From contig NZ_JAAGLU010000029.1 of the NCBI RefSeq assembly GCF_010550245.1, forward strand, positions 1-64,000: a stretch of DNA of 64,000 bases, read 5' to 3'. The notes under the pieces were generated by a model. It searched no databases and was not told the DNA's origin. It worked only from the letters and a program-made list of their open reading frames with translations. The position numbers and the translations under genes are program-made. Every line of letters starts with the position of its first letter. Position 1 is the first letter of the stretch. Source of the DNA: Streptomyces sp. SID12501 (lineage in GTDB: Bacteria; Actinomycetota; Actinomycetes; Streptomycetales; Streptomycetaceae). Shown here in pieces: positions 7,886 to 16,776 of the stretch.

Positions 7886-9271
7886 GTGACCGACCAAGAC
7901 ACCAGGTACGCCGCCGTGCGCAGCAGGGACTCCCGTTTCGACGGCGAGTTCTTCTTCGCCGTCGAGACCACCGGTATCTACTGCCGCCCCAGCTGCCCGG
8001 CCGTCACTCCGAAGCGGCACAACGTCCGGTTCTATCCGACGGCCGCCGCCGCGCACGGCGCCGGCTTCCGGGCCTGCCGTCGCTGCCGCCCGGACGCGGT
8101 CCCCGGCTCCGCCGAGTGGAACGTCCGCGCTGACGTCGTGGGGAGGGCGATGCGCCTGATCGGCGACGGAGTCGTGGACCGGGAGGGCGTCGCCGGGCTC
8201 GCCGTACGGCTCGGATACAGCGCACGGCAGGTGCAGCGCCAGCTCACCGCCGAACTCGGGGCGGGCCCCGTCGCCCTGGCCCGGGCCCAGCGGGCGCACA
8301 CCGCACGCGTGCTCCTGCAGACCACCGAGCTGCCGGTCACGGAGATCGCGTTCGCCTCCGGGTTCGCCAGCGTGCGCCAGTTCAACGACACGATCCGAAC
8401 CGTGTACGCGGCGACCCCGAGCGCCCTCCGGGCGACGGCACCCCGAGTCACCGCCGCACCGACGTCCACCCCGCCCGGCATCCCCCTGCGCCTCTCCCAC
8501 CGCGGTACCTACCACTCCGCCGCCGTCTTCGACCTCCTCGCCCGGGAGGCCGTCCCCGGCGTCGAGGAGGTGAGCGGCAGCCCGGGCGGCCGTACGTACC
8601 GGCGGACGCTGCGCCTCCCGTACGGCGCCGGAGTCGCCGCCGTCGAGGAGCGCGGGGCCAGGCCCCGGGGCCGTTGGCTGGACGCCCGGCTGCACCTCAC
8701 CGACCTGCGGGACCTGACGACCGCCGTGCAGCGGCTGCGTCGCCTGTTCGACCTCGACTCGGACCCGTACGCCGTCGACGAGCACCTCGGCACGGACCCC
8801 CGCCTCTCCCACCTGGTCGCGCTCCGGCCCGGCCTGCGTGTCCCCGGCGCCGCCGATCCGGCCGAGCTGGCCGTGCGGGCGCTGGTGGGCAGGGCGGCGG
8901 CGGAGCGGCTCGTGACGCGGTACGGCAAGCTGCTCGACGCCCCCTCGGGCACCCTCACGCATCTCTTCCCCGAGCCGGCGGCACTGGCCCAGGCGGCCAG
9001 GGCGGACGACAGTCCCCTCGGCGCCCTCAGCGCGGCCCTCGCCGACGGCACCCTGCGGCTCGACCCCGGCGCCGACCGCGACGAAGCCCGCCGCGCCCTG
9101 CATGCCCTGCCGGGACTCGACGCCCGTACCGTCGCCGTCATCAGGGCCCGCGCCCTCGGCGATCCCGACGTCGCGCCGCCCGGCGTGGACGTGCCCGACA
9201 CCTGGCGCCCCTGGCGCTCGTACGCCCTCCATCACCTCATCGCCGCAGGCGAGTGGGAGCCCACATCATGA
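7886..9271 (+). CDS. Ada metal-binding / AraC-type HTH / AlkA-like glycosylase fusion
   Basis: The 461-residue protein has an N-terminal Ada zinc domain with all four cysteines (CRPSC near 33 and CRRC near 64), an AraC-type HTH (about 90-185), an AlkA N-terminal domain from about 199, and an HhH-GPD-like region from about 315. This order is the actinobacterial AdaA-AlkA fusion, which senses methylation damage and excises alkylated bases. The C-terminus looks damaged: the HhH motif reads LPGLDARTVAV instead of LPGIGPWT, and the segment after ALGDPDVAPPGVD jumps straight to WRPWRSYA, missing about 18 residues around the usual catalytic Asp loop. The GTG start at 7886 keeps the normal N-terminus; an ATG at 7829 is possible. 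The stop overlaps ogt by four bases. Confidence 0.88.
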   Translation: MTDQDTRYAAVRSRDSRFDGEFFFAVETTGIYCRPSCPAVTPKRHNVRFYPTAAAAHGAGFRACRRCRPDAVPGSAEWNVRADVVGRAMRLIGDGVVDREGVAGLAVRLGYSARQVQRQLTAELGAGPVALARAQRAHTARVLLQTTELPVTEIAFASGFASVRQFNDTIRTVYAATPSALRATAPRVTAAPTSTPPGIPLRLSHRGTYHSAAVFDLLAREAVPGVEEVSGSPGGRTYRRTLRLPYGAGVAAVEERGARPRGRWLDARLHLTDLRDLTTAVQRLRRLFDLDSDPYAVDEHLGTDPRLSHLVALRPGLRVPGAADPAELAVRALVGRAAAERLVTRYGKLLDAPSGTLTHLFPEPAALAQAARADDSPLGALSAALADGTLRLDPGADRDEARRALHALPGLDARTVAVIRARALGDPDVAPPGVDVPDTWRPWRSYALHHLIAAGEWEPTS

Positions 9272-9816
9272 CGACACACCCCGCTGTTTCCGCGACCGTG
9301 TCCGGGCCTGGTTCCGTGACCGTCCACTGGACCGTCATCGACAGCCCCCTCGGTCGACTTCTCCTCACCGCCGGCGAGTCGGGCGCGCTGACCTCCCTCT
9401 CCGTACCCGGCCAGAAGGGCGGCCGGAGCGTGCGGGGTCCCGAGGAGGGACGGCGGCAGGACCCCGGGCCCTTCCGGGCGGCGGAGGAACAGCTCGCCGC
9501 CTACTTCGCCGGTGAACTCACCGAGTTCCGGCTGGAGTTGCGAAGCACCGGGACGGAATTCCGGCAGCGGGTCTGGGACGCCCTCGACTCGGTGCCGTAC
9601 GGGGAGACCACCACGTACGGGCAGATCGCCGCGCGGATCGGGGCCCCAAGGGCCGCCGTACGGGCCGTCGGTGGAGCGATCGGCGCCAATCCGCTGCTCG
9701 TCCTGAGGCCCTGCCACCGGGTGATCGGCGCGGACGGCTCCCTCACCGGATACGCGGGTGGCCTCGAGCGCAAGCGCCACCTGCTCGGTCTGGAAGGCAT
9801 CCCGCCGACCCCGTGA
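9268..9816 (+). CDS. ogt: Methylated-DNA-[protein]-cysteine S-methyltransferase
   Basis: This 182-residue suicide enzyme moves the methyl group of O6-methylguanine or O4-methylthymine to its own cysteine. The active-site motif RPCHRVIG lies near residue 148, followed by the usual GSLTGYAGG. Upstream are the winged-helix motifs FRQRVWDAL and YGETTTYGQIA. The ATG overlaps the stop of the AlkA fusion gene (ATGA) and has GGGAG upstream, so the two form a coupled alkylation repair operon. The Ada/AraC part of the partner probably activates both, as in other Ada regulons; that is inference. Confidence 0.95.
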   Translation: MTTHPAVSATVSGPGSVTVHWTVIDSPLGRLLLTAGESGALTSLSVPGQKGGRSVRGPEEGRRQDPGPFRAAEEQLAAYFAGELTEFRLELRSTGTEFRQRVWDALDSVPYGETTTYGQIAARIGAPRAAVRAVGGAIGANPLLVLRPCHRVIGADGSLTGYAGGLERKRHLLGLEGIPPTP

Positions 9817-9829
9817 CGGCGGCTGTCCC

Positions 9830-10201
9830 TCAGTCCTCCTCCAGGCCCCAGCTGTGGATACGCCTCGGATGGACGCGGATCACTTCCTCGCTGAAGTGGG
9901 GGCCCAACTCGTGCGGGCCCGTGAGGAGTTCGGCCTCGCCCCGGATGTCGACGCCGCGCACCTTCCAGGGGCTCAGGCTCACCACGTCGTCGACGACCAG
10001 CGCCACTTTCGGGTTCTTCTCGAGGTTGCGCCACTTCTTGGTGGTGCCCATCGCGTAGCCGCCGATGAGGATAGTCCCGTCGTCCTGCGGGAAGAAGCCG
10101 ACGGGGTTCGCCTGCGGCTGCCCTCGGGGGTCGACAGTGGCCAGCCGTCCCAGCCGCTGGGTCTGGAGATAAGCACGCTCGGCCGCACTGAATTCGGTCA
10201 T
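9830..10201 (-). CDS. PPOX-class F420-dependent oxidoreductase
   Basis: The 123-residue protein is a small split-barrel flavin/F420 protein of the FDOR family. Motifs are LGRLATVDPRGQPQANPVGF near the N-terminus, TTKKWRNLEKNPKVALVVDD in the middle, and the family-typical VRGVDIRGEAELL. Such enzymes reduce or oxidise small molecules with deazaflavin F420; the substrate cannot be predicted. The ATG at 10201 gives the family's usual N-terminus (MTEFSAAERAYL); a longer frame from 10279 adds a non-homologous stretch. It converges on ogt, with 13 bases between the stops. Confidence 0.88.
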   Translation of the reverse strand: MTEFSAAERAYLQTQRLGRLATVDPRGQPQANPVGFFPQDDGTILIGGYAMGTTKKWRNLEKNPKVALVVDDVVSLSPWKVRGVDIRGEAELLTGPHELGPHFSEEVIRVHPRRIHSWGLEED

Positions 10202-10329
10202 GCCCGAAGCCAAACACGGCGGCCCCGGCAGGCGCAGCGGAACACGGGTGTACGTGCGAACATACGTGCGTGCCGCCATGGGTGTGACATTGCGTTGGCG
10301 CGGCTGACCGCTCGGGGAACCATGCGCAC

Positions 10330-11613
10330 ATGACCCGCGCGATCATGGTTCGGCACACCCTCGCGGCCCTGGTGACCGCCCTGGCGCTCGCCCCGCCCGC
10401 AGCGAGAGCCAACACGGGGAGCACCCCCGCACCGCCCCCGCTTCCCTCCCTCACCCTCTCCCCGTCGCCCGTCCGGGAAACCCCCGTTCCCCGCGTCTGG
10501 ACCGGGACCTGGGAGGCCGCCGCCTCCGGAACCGTCGCCGCCAGGCCCGGCGCCTCCTACCGCAACGTCCTGCACGTCAGCGTCGGCGGCAGCGAGCTGC
10601 GCGTCCGCCTGACCAACCGGCTCGGCACCCAGCCCCTCCGCCTCGGCGCCGTCACCGTCGCCCTCCAGGAACCCGGCGAACCGAAGAGCCCGGACGCGGT
10701 GCCCGGCTCGATGCGTACGGCCACCTTCGCGGGCTCCTCCACGGTGACGATCCCGGCGGGCGAGGACCGGGTCACCGACGCCGTGAAGCTCGCCGTACCG
10801 GCCGACACCAATCTGCTCGTCACGGTCCACACGCCGGGGGACTCCGGCCCGGCGACCTACCACCGTACGGCCAAGCAGACCAACTTCCTTGCCCCGAGCG
10901 GTGATCGGGCCGCAGAGGAGGATGGCGACGCCTACACCAAGACCCTCAGCTCCTGGTACTACGTCAGCGGCGTGGACGTCCTCGACGCACCCGCCGTCGG
11001 CAGCGTGGTCGCCCTCGGCGACTCCCTCACCGACGGCGGCGGCACGACCACCGACGCCAACCGTCGCTGGCCCGACCGCCTGGCCGACCGGCTCGCCGCA
11101 CTGCCCCCGACCCGCCGTCTCGGCGTCCTCAACGCGGGTATCTCCGGCAACCGCGTCCTCCTCGAAGGCGTCGGCCCGCGCGCCCTGACCCGCTTCGACG
11201 CCGACGTCCTCTCCCGGACCGGGGTGCGCGCGCTGATCGTGTTCGAGGGCATCAACGACATCAACGGCACCCCCGAGCAGACCGTCCCGCGCGCCTTCGT
11301 GGAGGCCTACAAGTCGCTCGTGAGCCGCGCCCACGCCCGCGGCATCCGCGTCATCGGCGCCACCATCACGCCGTACGGCGGCCACGGCCGGTGGAGCGAG
11401 GGCCGCGAGTCCGTACGCCGGGAGGTGAACACCTTCATCCGCACCGGCGGCATCTTCGACGCGGTCGTCGACTTCGACGCCGCCGTCCGCGACCCGGCGT
11501 TCCCGCACCGTATGCGCGCCGCCTACGACCCCGGCGACCACCTCCACTTCAACGACGCCGGTATGCGGGCCATGGCCGACCTGATCAACCTGGCGGACCT
11601 CAGGAGCCTGTGA
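10330..11613 (+). CDS. Secreted SGNH/GDSL hydrolase
   Basis: The 427-residue protein begins with a signal peptide (hydrophobic core LAALVTALALAPPAARA) and a Pro/Ser-rich stretch, then a beta-rich N-terminal domain, then an SGNH fold. The block I motif is VVALGDSLTDGGG with the nucleophile near 230. NAGISGNR and IVFEGINDING supply the oxyanion Gly and Asn, and DPGDHLHFND near 400 supplies the Asp-His pair. It should act outside the cell as an esterase, lipase or polysaccharide deacylase; the substrate is unknown. A second ATG six codons in is an alternative start. Upstream, TACGTGCG is directly repeated near 10252 and 10264. Confidence 0.9.
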   Translation: MTRAIMVRHTLAALVTALALAPPAARANTGSTPAPPPLPSLTLSPSPVRETPVPRVWTGTWEAAASGTVAARPGASYRNVLHVSVGGSELRVRLTNRLGTQPLRLGAVTVALQEPGEPKSPDAVPGSMRTATFAGSSTVTIPAGEDRVTDAVKLAVPADTNLLVTVHTPGDSGPATYHRTAKQTNFLAPSGDRAAEEDGDAYTKTLSSWYYVSGVDVLDAPAVGSVVALGDSLTDGGGTTTDANRRWPDRLADRLAALPPTRRLGVLNAGISGNRVLLEGVGPRALTRFDADVLSRTGVRALIVFEGINDINGTPEQTVPRAFVEAYKSLVSRAHARGIRVIGATITPYGGHGRWSEGRESVRREVNTFIRTGGIFDAVVDFDAAVRDPAFPHRMRAAYDPGDHLHFNDAGMRAMADLINLADLRSL

Positions 11614-11738
11614 GGCGTCAGGGGGCAGGCGCCAGGTGTCTGCGAGCAACGGCATGGCCCGGCGCCGGGCCCGCGCTTTCGGCCGGACCGGCGCGGTCGT
11701 CAGGTCCGGCCGGTCGCCCCGGGCCGTGACGATCGCCG

Positions 11739-11761
11739 ACTCGCCCTTCCGCGGGGCGAGT
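11739..11761. terminator. Hairpin between convergent genes
   Basis: ACTCGCCC (11739-11746) pairs with GGGCGAGT (11754-11761) around a 7-base loop. It lies between the SGNH hydrolase gene (+) and the DUF456 gene (-) and could serve both. The rest of 11614-11815 shows no gene. Confidence 0.5.
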
Positions 11762-11815
11762 TCGGCCGTTCCCTCGCCGAGGTCCCGGTACCGGGTGCGA
11801 GAGAGAACCGATGCG

Positions 11816-12298
11816 TCAGCCCCAGAGTGTGGCGCCCAGCCACGCACCCGCGATCAGCAGACAGGTGAAGAGTTCGATGAAGACGCTGGTGCCGCCTGCC
11901 CGCATCACCCGTCGTACGGCCACCACCGCCTCGCCGTGCCGACCGAGCCGCAGCCGCTCGTGGAGATAGGCGCCGCCCACGAACCCGGGGAACGTCCCGA
12001 GCACGGGCAGCAGGAAGAAGCCGAGAAGGGCGCCGACCCCGGCGTACACCGCCATTCGGGGGGTGGCGCCACCCGCGCGCAGTCGGCGTGGGGGCAGCTG
12101 CCAGCGGACCACCTGGGACAGGAACAGGACGCCGGTCGCGCTCACCAGCACCCACCAGGAGACCGCCTGTGGATCCTTCAGCGCCCACCACAGAACCGCG
12201 GCCCACACGAGCCACGACCCCGGCACCCCGGGCAACAGAACTCCGCACAGCCCGAACAGCATGACCAGGCCGATCAGCGTGAGATCCCACGCTCCCAT
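11816..12298 (-). CDS. DUF456 family membrane protein
   Basis: The 160-residue protein is strongly hydrophobic, with about four membrane segments: residues 6-25 (LIGLVMLFGLCGVLLPGVPG), 27-42, about 85-105 (AGVGALLGFFLLPVLGTFPG) and 135-157. The GxxLPGxPG and FPGFVGGAYLHE motifs identify DUF456, a small bacterial membrane family without a known function. It is monocistronic on the minus strand. The ATG at 12298 is the only start near the first membrane segment. Confidence 0.85.
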   Translation of the reverse strand: MGAWDLTLIGLVMLFGLCGVLLPGVPGSWLVWAAVLWWALKDPQAVSWWVLVSATGVLFLSQVVRWQLPPRRLRAGGATPRMAVYAGVGALLGFFLLPVLGTFPGFVGGAYLHERLRLGRHGEAVVAVRRVMRAGGTSVFIELFTCLLIAGAWLGATLWG

Positions 12299-12521
12299 CT
12301 GCCCAGGGTGCCGGAGAACGCGGGAAACCGCAGGTCAGGGGGAGAGGGGGGAACGGGCTGCGGCCGGGTCGCCGGATCCCCGGGGTCGGGCTGGTCCGGC
12401 GTACCCGAGTGAGCTCATCGGTCCCGCCCCGTTGCCGAGGTGTCGCCATCGGGAACCACAGCAGAACCCCAGGAAGACCCGTCACACTCGGTCGCAGCGG
12501 ACCGGCACAGGTCACCCCGGC

Positions 12522-12565
12522 GTCGCCGGGCGGCTCTCCCGTGGGGGGTGGGGCTGCCCGGCGAC
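12522..12565 (+). terminator. Strong hairpin followed by a T-rich tract
   Basis: GTCGCCGGGC (12522-12531) pairs perfectly with GCCCGGCGAC (12556-12565) and is followed by TTGTTTCGT. The shape is that of a plus-strand intrinsic terminator, yet no plus-strand gene precedes it. The surrounding 12299-12692 stretch holds no convincing gene; it becomes AT-richer toward the next gene and probably carries that gene's promoter (TTTTCA at 12658 and ACAATT at 12681, spacing 17, tentative). Confidence 0.45.
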
Positions 12566-12692
12566 TTGTTTCGTACGTTTGTTCGGCATGTCATCCGACA
12601 CGCCGTCGAACACGCCGTTCATGACGGAACACCCCGCCGGATTTTCCGGATGCCCCGTTTTCAACCGGCCCATCCGGTGGACAATTGAGGTC

Positions 12693-14504
12693 ATGAGCCA
12701 GCAGGGGGAGAGGTCCACCGGTCACGAGGACGACTGGTGGGGGCAGCTGTACGACGACTCCACCGAGGACACCGGGCCCACGGCCGCGGGCGACTCCCTG
12801 GACGACCGGTTCGCCTCGGCGTCGGGCACCGTCGACGCCACGAAGGCCGACGCGATTCCGGTGCGGGACGGCGGAGGCGGGGTGTTCGGGCGAGAGCCCG
12901 TGCCAGGGGATGCCTTGGGTGCCTCCGGGGGCTCCGGGGCCTTTGGCGAGTGGGACGAGCCGGTAGCGGGGGCTCCGCCACAGTTGCCGCCACCGCCCTC
13001 GCGGCCCGTGCCGCCTCCGGCACCCGCATCCCCTCCGGTTTCCTCACTTCCGCCGCAGCGCGGCGGTGTCTCCTACGGGGCGCGGGACGGGGCGCAGGAC
13101 GTGGCGCGGAGCAGTGGGACCGGGCAGCCCCGCGCCCCCTGGGAGCCGCCGCCCGCCATGCCTCCGGGCCCCGCGTCCTTCCCGCCCGGCCCGAAGCCGC
13201 CGGGCTTCCAGGACCGTAGGCAGCCGCCCGCGCCCGACGCCGCGTTCGTGGACGGCGACGGGGGCGGGGGCGGCGGGACGGCCCGCGAGAGCGCCCAGGG
13301 GACAGGCGCCGACATCACGGGGGCCACGGACGCCGTGTGGGACGCACCGCCGCGCTCCGCCCCGCGCGACGCCGATCCCGCCCAGGACGGCTCCCCGGCC
13401 GACTCCTCCTTCCTCCGGGCCCCGGTCCGCCGTACCCCCACCCGCCGGGACGTCTCCGCGCTGCGGCCCGAGACGGCGGAGCCGGCGGAGAGCCCCGAGC
13501 TCCCCTCCTCCGCCCTCTCCTTCGACGAGCCTCCCGCCACCGTCGGTCACGTCGGCTCAGGTCCCCCCACCTACGCCCCCGAACCCACCGCGCTGCCGCC
13601 CGCCGACCCCGACGATCTGGGAGACCTCGTCGCGGACACCGTGCTCGACGGGGCGCAGTACGGCTCCTGCACGCTCCGGGCCGTGTCGCTGCGCGGGGAC
13701 TCCGCGCGGTTCCGGGGTGAGCCCCGCCGCGACTCGCTCCTCACCGCCCGCTTCGGATCGGGCGACCACGCGCTCGTCCTCATCGCGATGGCGACCGGCG
13801 CCCGTGCCACGCCCGGCGCGCACCGGGCCGCCGCCGAGGCGTGCCAGTGGATCGGCCGCGCGGTGGGACGCAGCCATGTACGGCTCGCCGAGGATCTCCG
13901 CGCCGCCCGGCGCGGCGACCTCAAGTCGGGGCTGCACCGGCTCACCGACCGCAGCCTGGGCAAGCTCCGGGCGAGCGCCGCCGAGCAGGGCATCGAACCC
14001 GAGGAGTACACCGCGGGCCTGCGGTGCCTGCTGCTTCCCGCCGACCCCGACTGCCGTACGCGCGTCTTCTTCGGCGTCGGCGCGGGCGGACTGTTCCGGC
14101 TCCGGGACGGCGAGTGGCAGGACATCGAACCGCGGGTCTCCGAGCTCCCGGCCGGTGAGCCCGTCGTCGGATTCGGTTCGCTGCCCCACGAGACCCCGGA
14201 CGGGGACCGGCTCACCATGGACCTCGGGATCACCACACCTCCGAGCCCGTACGAGCCCGCCCCCGAACCGCCCCGCGAACCCTTCCGTTTCCGTGCCTCC
14301 GTCAGCCGCCCGGGTGACACGCTCCTGCTGTGCACCGGCGGTCTCGCCGAGCCGTTGCGCGGTGAGCCCGAGCTGTGCGAACACCTCACGCGGCGATGGT
14401 CGGGCGGCACCCCGCCCGGCCTCGCCGCGTTCCTCGCGGACACCCAGGTACGGGTCAAGGGATACGCGGACGACCGTACGGCCGCCGCCGTCTGGGAGGC
14501 GTAG
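12693..14504 (+). CDS. PP2C-fold protein, probably catalytically impaired
   Basis: The 603-residue protein has a long disordered N-terminal half rich in Gly, Pro, Asp and Ser (to about 300), then a PP2C-like domain (about 320-603). Fold landmarks include SLRGDSARFRGEPRRDSLL, LLLCTGGLAEPL and the terminal GYADDRTAAAVW. Two metal-binding Asp positions of active PP2C enzymes are altered: the usual (V)ADG reads AMATG, and the later (S/T)DG reads CTGG, while the last DD is kept. It is therefore likely a pseudophosphatase or a binding module. The ATG at 12693 has GAGG close by; in-frame upstream ATGs exist. It ends 11 bases from the convergent HTH gene. Confidence 0.8.
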   Translation: MSQQGERSTGHEDDWWGQLYDDSTEDTGPTAAGDSLDDRFASASGTVDATKADAIPVRDGGGGVFGREPVPGDALGASGGSGAFGEWDEPVAGAPPQLPPPPSRPVPPPAPASPPVSSLPPQRGGVSYGARDGAQDVARSSGTGQPRAPWEPPPAMPPGPASFPPGPKPPGFQDRRQPPAPDAAFVDGDGGGGGGTARESAQGTGADITGATDAVWDAPPRSAPRDADPAQDGSPADSSFLRAPVRRTPTRRDVSALRPETAEPAESPELPSSALSFDEPPATVGHVGSGPPTYAPEPTALPPADPDDLGDLVADTVLDGAQYGSCTLRAVSLRGDSARFRGEPRRDSLLTARFGSGDHALVLIAMATGARATPGAHRAAAEACQWIGRAVGRSHVRLAEDLRAARRGDLKSGLHRLTDRSLGKLRASAAEQGIEPEEYTAGLRCLLLPADPDCRTRVFFGVGAGGLFRLRDGEWQDIEPRVSELPAGEPVVGFGSLPHETPDGDRLTMDLGITTPPSPYEPAPEPPREPFRFRASVSRPGDTLLLCTGGLAEPLRGEPELCEHLTRRWSGGTPPGLAAFLADTQVRVKGYADDRTAAAVWEA

Positions 14505-14515
14505 CGGGGAGTCGC

Positions 14516-15742
14516 TCAGTCGGTGCGCGGGACCCACTCGCGCATCGAGTACCAGTAGCGGGGCAGCCCCTTGATGCCGCTGGTCCTGAACGGGCGGCCG
14601 GCGTCGTCGATGCGGACGGTGCCGGTGCGGCCCTGGGAGGACCAGTCGAGCTCCAGGTACCAGCGGCAGTCGCAGGTCACGGTCCGGGCGGTGACCAGCA
14701 GCACCTCCGGGTCCTCGGCGGACACGCGGTAGGGGAAGCGCACTGCCGGGATCGGCGTGCCCACGTCGTTCCCGGGCGCCGAGCGGGCGATGGGCCGGTC
14801 CTTGTCGAGGTCGACGGAGAAGGACCGGGGAGTGATCGAGCCGCCGCAGCCCTGGTCCATGGAGTACGCGGTGCCCCCGGCGGGCGCGCTCCGCCCGACC
14901 ACCCGGACCCGGAGCGCCTCCAGGACCACGGCCGTCGAGGTCCGCCCCTGCACCGAGATCTCGACGTTGGTGTCGCCTCCGTGCACCGCGTGCTGGGTCG
15001 CCGCCCAGGGACCGGCGTCCTGCGCGGCCGGTGGCGGCGGGACCTCCTCCGGTGACTTGCCGATGACGTAGTCGTGGCTGCAGCCGAGCAACCAGGCCTG
15101 GGAGTTCGCGGTCCAGGTGATCGGCGCGGGGGAGACCTCGGCCGGGACCGGGGCAGAGGCCGGCGTCGAGGAGGGGGTCGGGGACGCCTTGGGCGGGGAG
15201 CGGTCGGCGGACAGGGCCGACAGGGCGCCCAGTGTGCCCAGTGTGGCGAGGAGTGTCCCGGCCACGGCCGTGGTGACCGCGATCCGCCGGTGGCGGTACC
15301 AGGGGCGCAGGGCAGCGGGACGGCCGACGGGAGCGGACACGTCCGGGGCGGCGGGCTCCGCGGGGGCGCCGTCCTCCGCATCGGAGGACGTACCCGCATC
15401 GGCGAACGTGTCCGGTTTCGCGGGCGTACGCGGTTCCATGGGAGCGGGCGGTTGCGCGGATGCATCCGGCTCCGCGGGCGTACGTGCCCGTTGTCGTGCC
15501 GCCACCGCCTGGATCCACCGGCGGTGCAGTTCCACGCGTTCCTCCGGCGACGCCCCGCACAGCGCGGCGAACCGCTCCACCGGGGCGAAGTCCAGCGGGA
15601 CCGTGTCGCCGGAGCAGTAGCGGTGCAGGGTGGAGGTGTTCATGCCCAGGCGCCGGGCCAGTGAGCCGTAACTGCGGTCCGTACGCCCCTTCAGCCGCGT
15701 CAGCAGCGCCGCGAACTCCGCCACGTCGTCGTACGTCGACAC
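14516..15742 (-). CDS. Membrane-anchored XRE-type HTH protein with extracytoplasmic domain
   Basis: The 408-residue protein has an N-terminal HTH (SYGSLARRLGMNTSTLHRYC, about 24-43) in the form common to Streptomyces XRE-like regulators. A Pro/Ala/Glu-rich linker follows, then one membrane segment (AVTTAVAGTLLATLGTLGAL, about 155-175) and an extracytoplasmic C-terminal domain with several cysteines (LLGCSHDYV, DQGCGGS, CDCRWYLELDW). The topology suggests a one-component sensor linking an envelope signal to transcription. Its target is unknown. The GTG start has GGGGAAGG upstream. Confidence 0.8.
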   Translation of the reverse strand: MSTYDDVAEFAALLTRLKGRTDRSYGSLARRLGMNTSTLHRYCSGDTVPLDFAPVERFAALCGASPEERVELHRRWIQAVAARQRARTPAEPDASAQPPAPMEPRTPAKPDTFADAGTSSDAEDGAPAEPAAPDVSAPVGRPAALRPWYRHRRIAVTTAVAGTLLATLGTLGALSALSADRSPPKASPTPSSTPASAPVPAEVSPAPITWTANSQAWLLGCSHDYVIGKSPEEVPPPPAAQDAGPWAATQHAVHGGDTNVEISVQGRTSTAVVLEALRVRVVGRSAPAGGTAYSMDQGCGGSITPRSFSVDLDKDRPIARSAPGNDVGTPIPAVRFPYRVSAEDPEVLLVTARTVTCDCRWYLELDWSSQGRTGTVRIDDAGRPFRTSGIKGLPRYWYSMREWVPRTD

Positions 15743-16000
15743 ACCCTTCCCCCGTCCTCAACTGATCCTCGTGTCCCGGAACGGCGTCCCAGGCACTCCA
15801 TATACCTGCACGTCAGAGGGGATGGGATGGTTCCACCGTCGAGGATCGCGTGTCGGCGGTTGCGGTTGCCCCGGGTGGCGGCCGATGCTTTGGACGTCGC
15901 ACCGACCGCCGCCGGACCGACCACCCGGCGCGGCGACATCCGACATCACCCAGCCATGCAGACCCGTGCACAGTCGTGCACCCAGACACGGGGGACACCC

Positions 16001-16675
16001 ATGCCCACTCGCGATGTACACGCCACCACCGCCACCACCACCGTCACCCGGGCCACCAGGGCCGGCCTGCTCACGGCGCTGTCCGTACTCACGGCCCTGG
16101 CCGCGGCCGGACTCGCCCTCGCGGCCCCGGCCGGTGCCACGGCGAAGGCGAGCGCCCCGACCCCGCCGAAGTTCCTCTCGGCAGCCGAACTGCCGCCGCA
16201 CCCCAGCTCCGCCTGGACTGCGGACCGGGTCAAGGACGGGGTGCCGGACGAGCTGAGGTTCTGCCTCGACGCGGCGCTGCCCGGCTACGACTCCCGCTAC
16301 CGCGCGTTCCGTACCGACCTGGACACCAGCGCCCGCCAGCTCACGATCGTCGTCAACGACGACGCCAAGGCGAAGGCCCTGGCCACACGGCTCAACAAGG
16401 AGATCCGCTCGTGCGCGACGCGGATCGAGCAGTCCGACCCCGAGGTCGAGGCCGAGTTCAAGGACTACGGCACGCTCGCCGTCGAGGAGGGCGCGCACGT
16501 CTACGGACTGCACACCACGACCTCCTTCGGCGCCACCGACATCCGTCTGCTGTCGGTCGGCCGGGACGGCCACGCGGTCACGGTCGTGGACTGGAGCCAG
16601 CTGGGCGACTTCGGGGACGCCCCGGTGCCGGCCTTCAAGAAGACGACGACCACGGCCGTCAAGAAGCTCTACTGA
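16001..16675 (+). CDS. Small secreted protein of unknown function
   Basis: The ATG at 16001 is preceded by GGGGGA (7-base spacing) and gives 224 residues. A Thr-rich N-terminus and a hydrophobic core (LTALSVLTALAAAGLALAAP) form a signal peptide with cleavage near 47. The mature domain has two cysteines (RFCLDAALPGYD and IRSCATRIE), which could form a disulfide. The layout recalls the extracytoplasmic sensor domains of PknH-like proteins, but similarity is weak and no function is assigned. A second small secreted protein gene follows 101 bases downstream in the same direction. Confidence 0.7.
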   Translation: MPTRDVHATTATTTVTRATRAGLLTALSVLTALAAAGLALAAPAGATAKASAPTPPKFLSAAELPPHPSSAWTADRVKDGVPDELRFCLDAALPGYDSRYRAFRTDLDTSARQLTIVVNDDAKAKALATRLNKEIRSCATRIEQSDPEVEAEFKDYGTLAVEEGAHVYGLHTTTSFGATDIRLLSVGRDGHAVTVVDWSQLGDFGDAPVPAFKKTTTTAVKKLY

Positions 16676-16776
16676 CCGGCCGTACCGAGCCGGCTCCACC
16701 GGCCAACAGCTCAACAGCTCACCTGACCAACAGCTCAACTGATCGTCGACTGATCACTTACGGGGAGAACACCGAT

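Noticed and set aside
11636..12412. A 258-codon plus-strand frame across the DUF456 gene
   Set aside because: It is antisense to the membrane protein gene, with His/Gln/Arg-rich composition and no family features.
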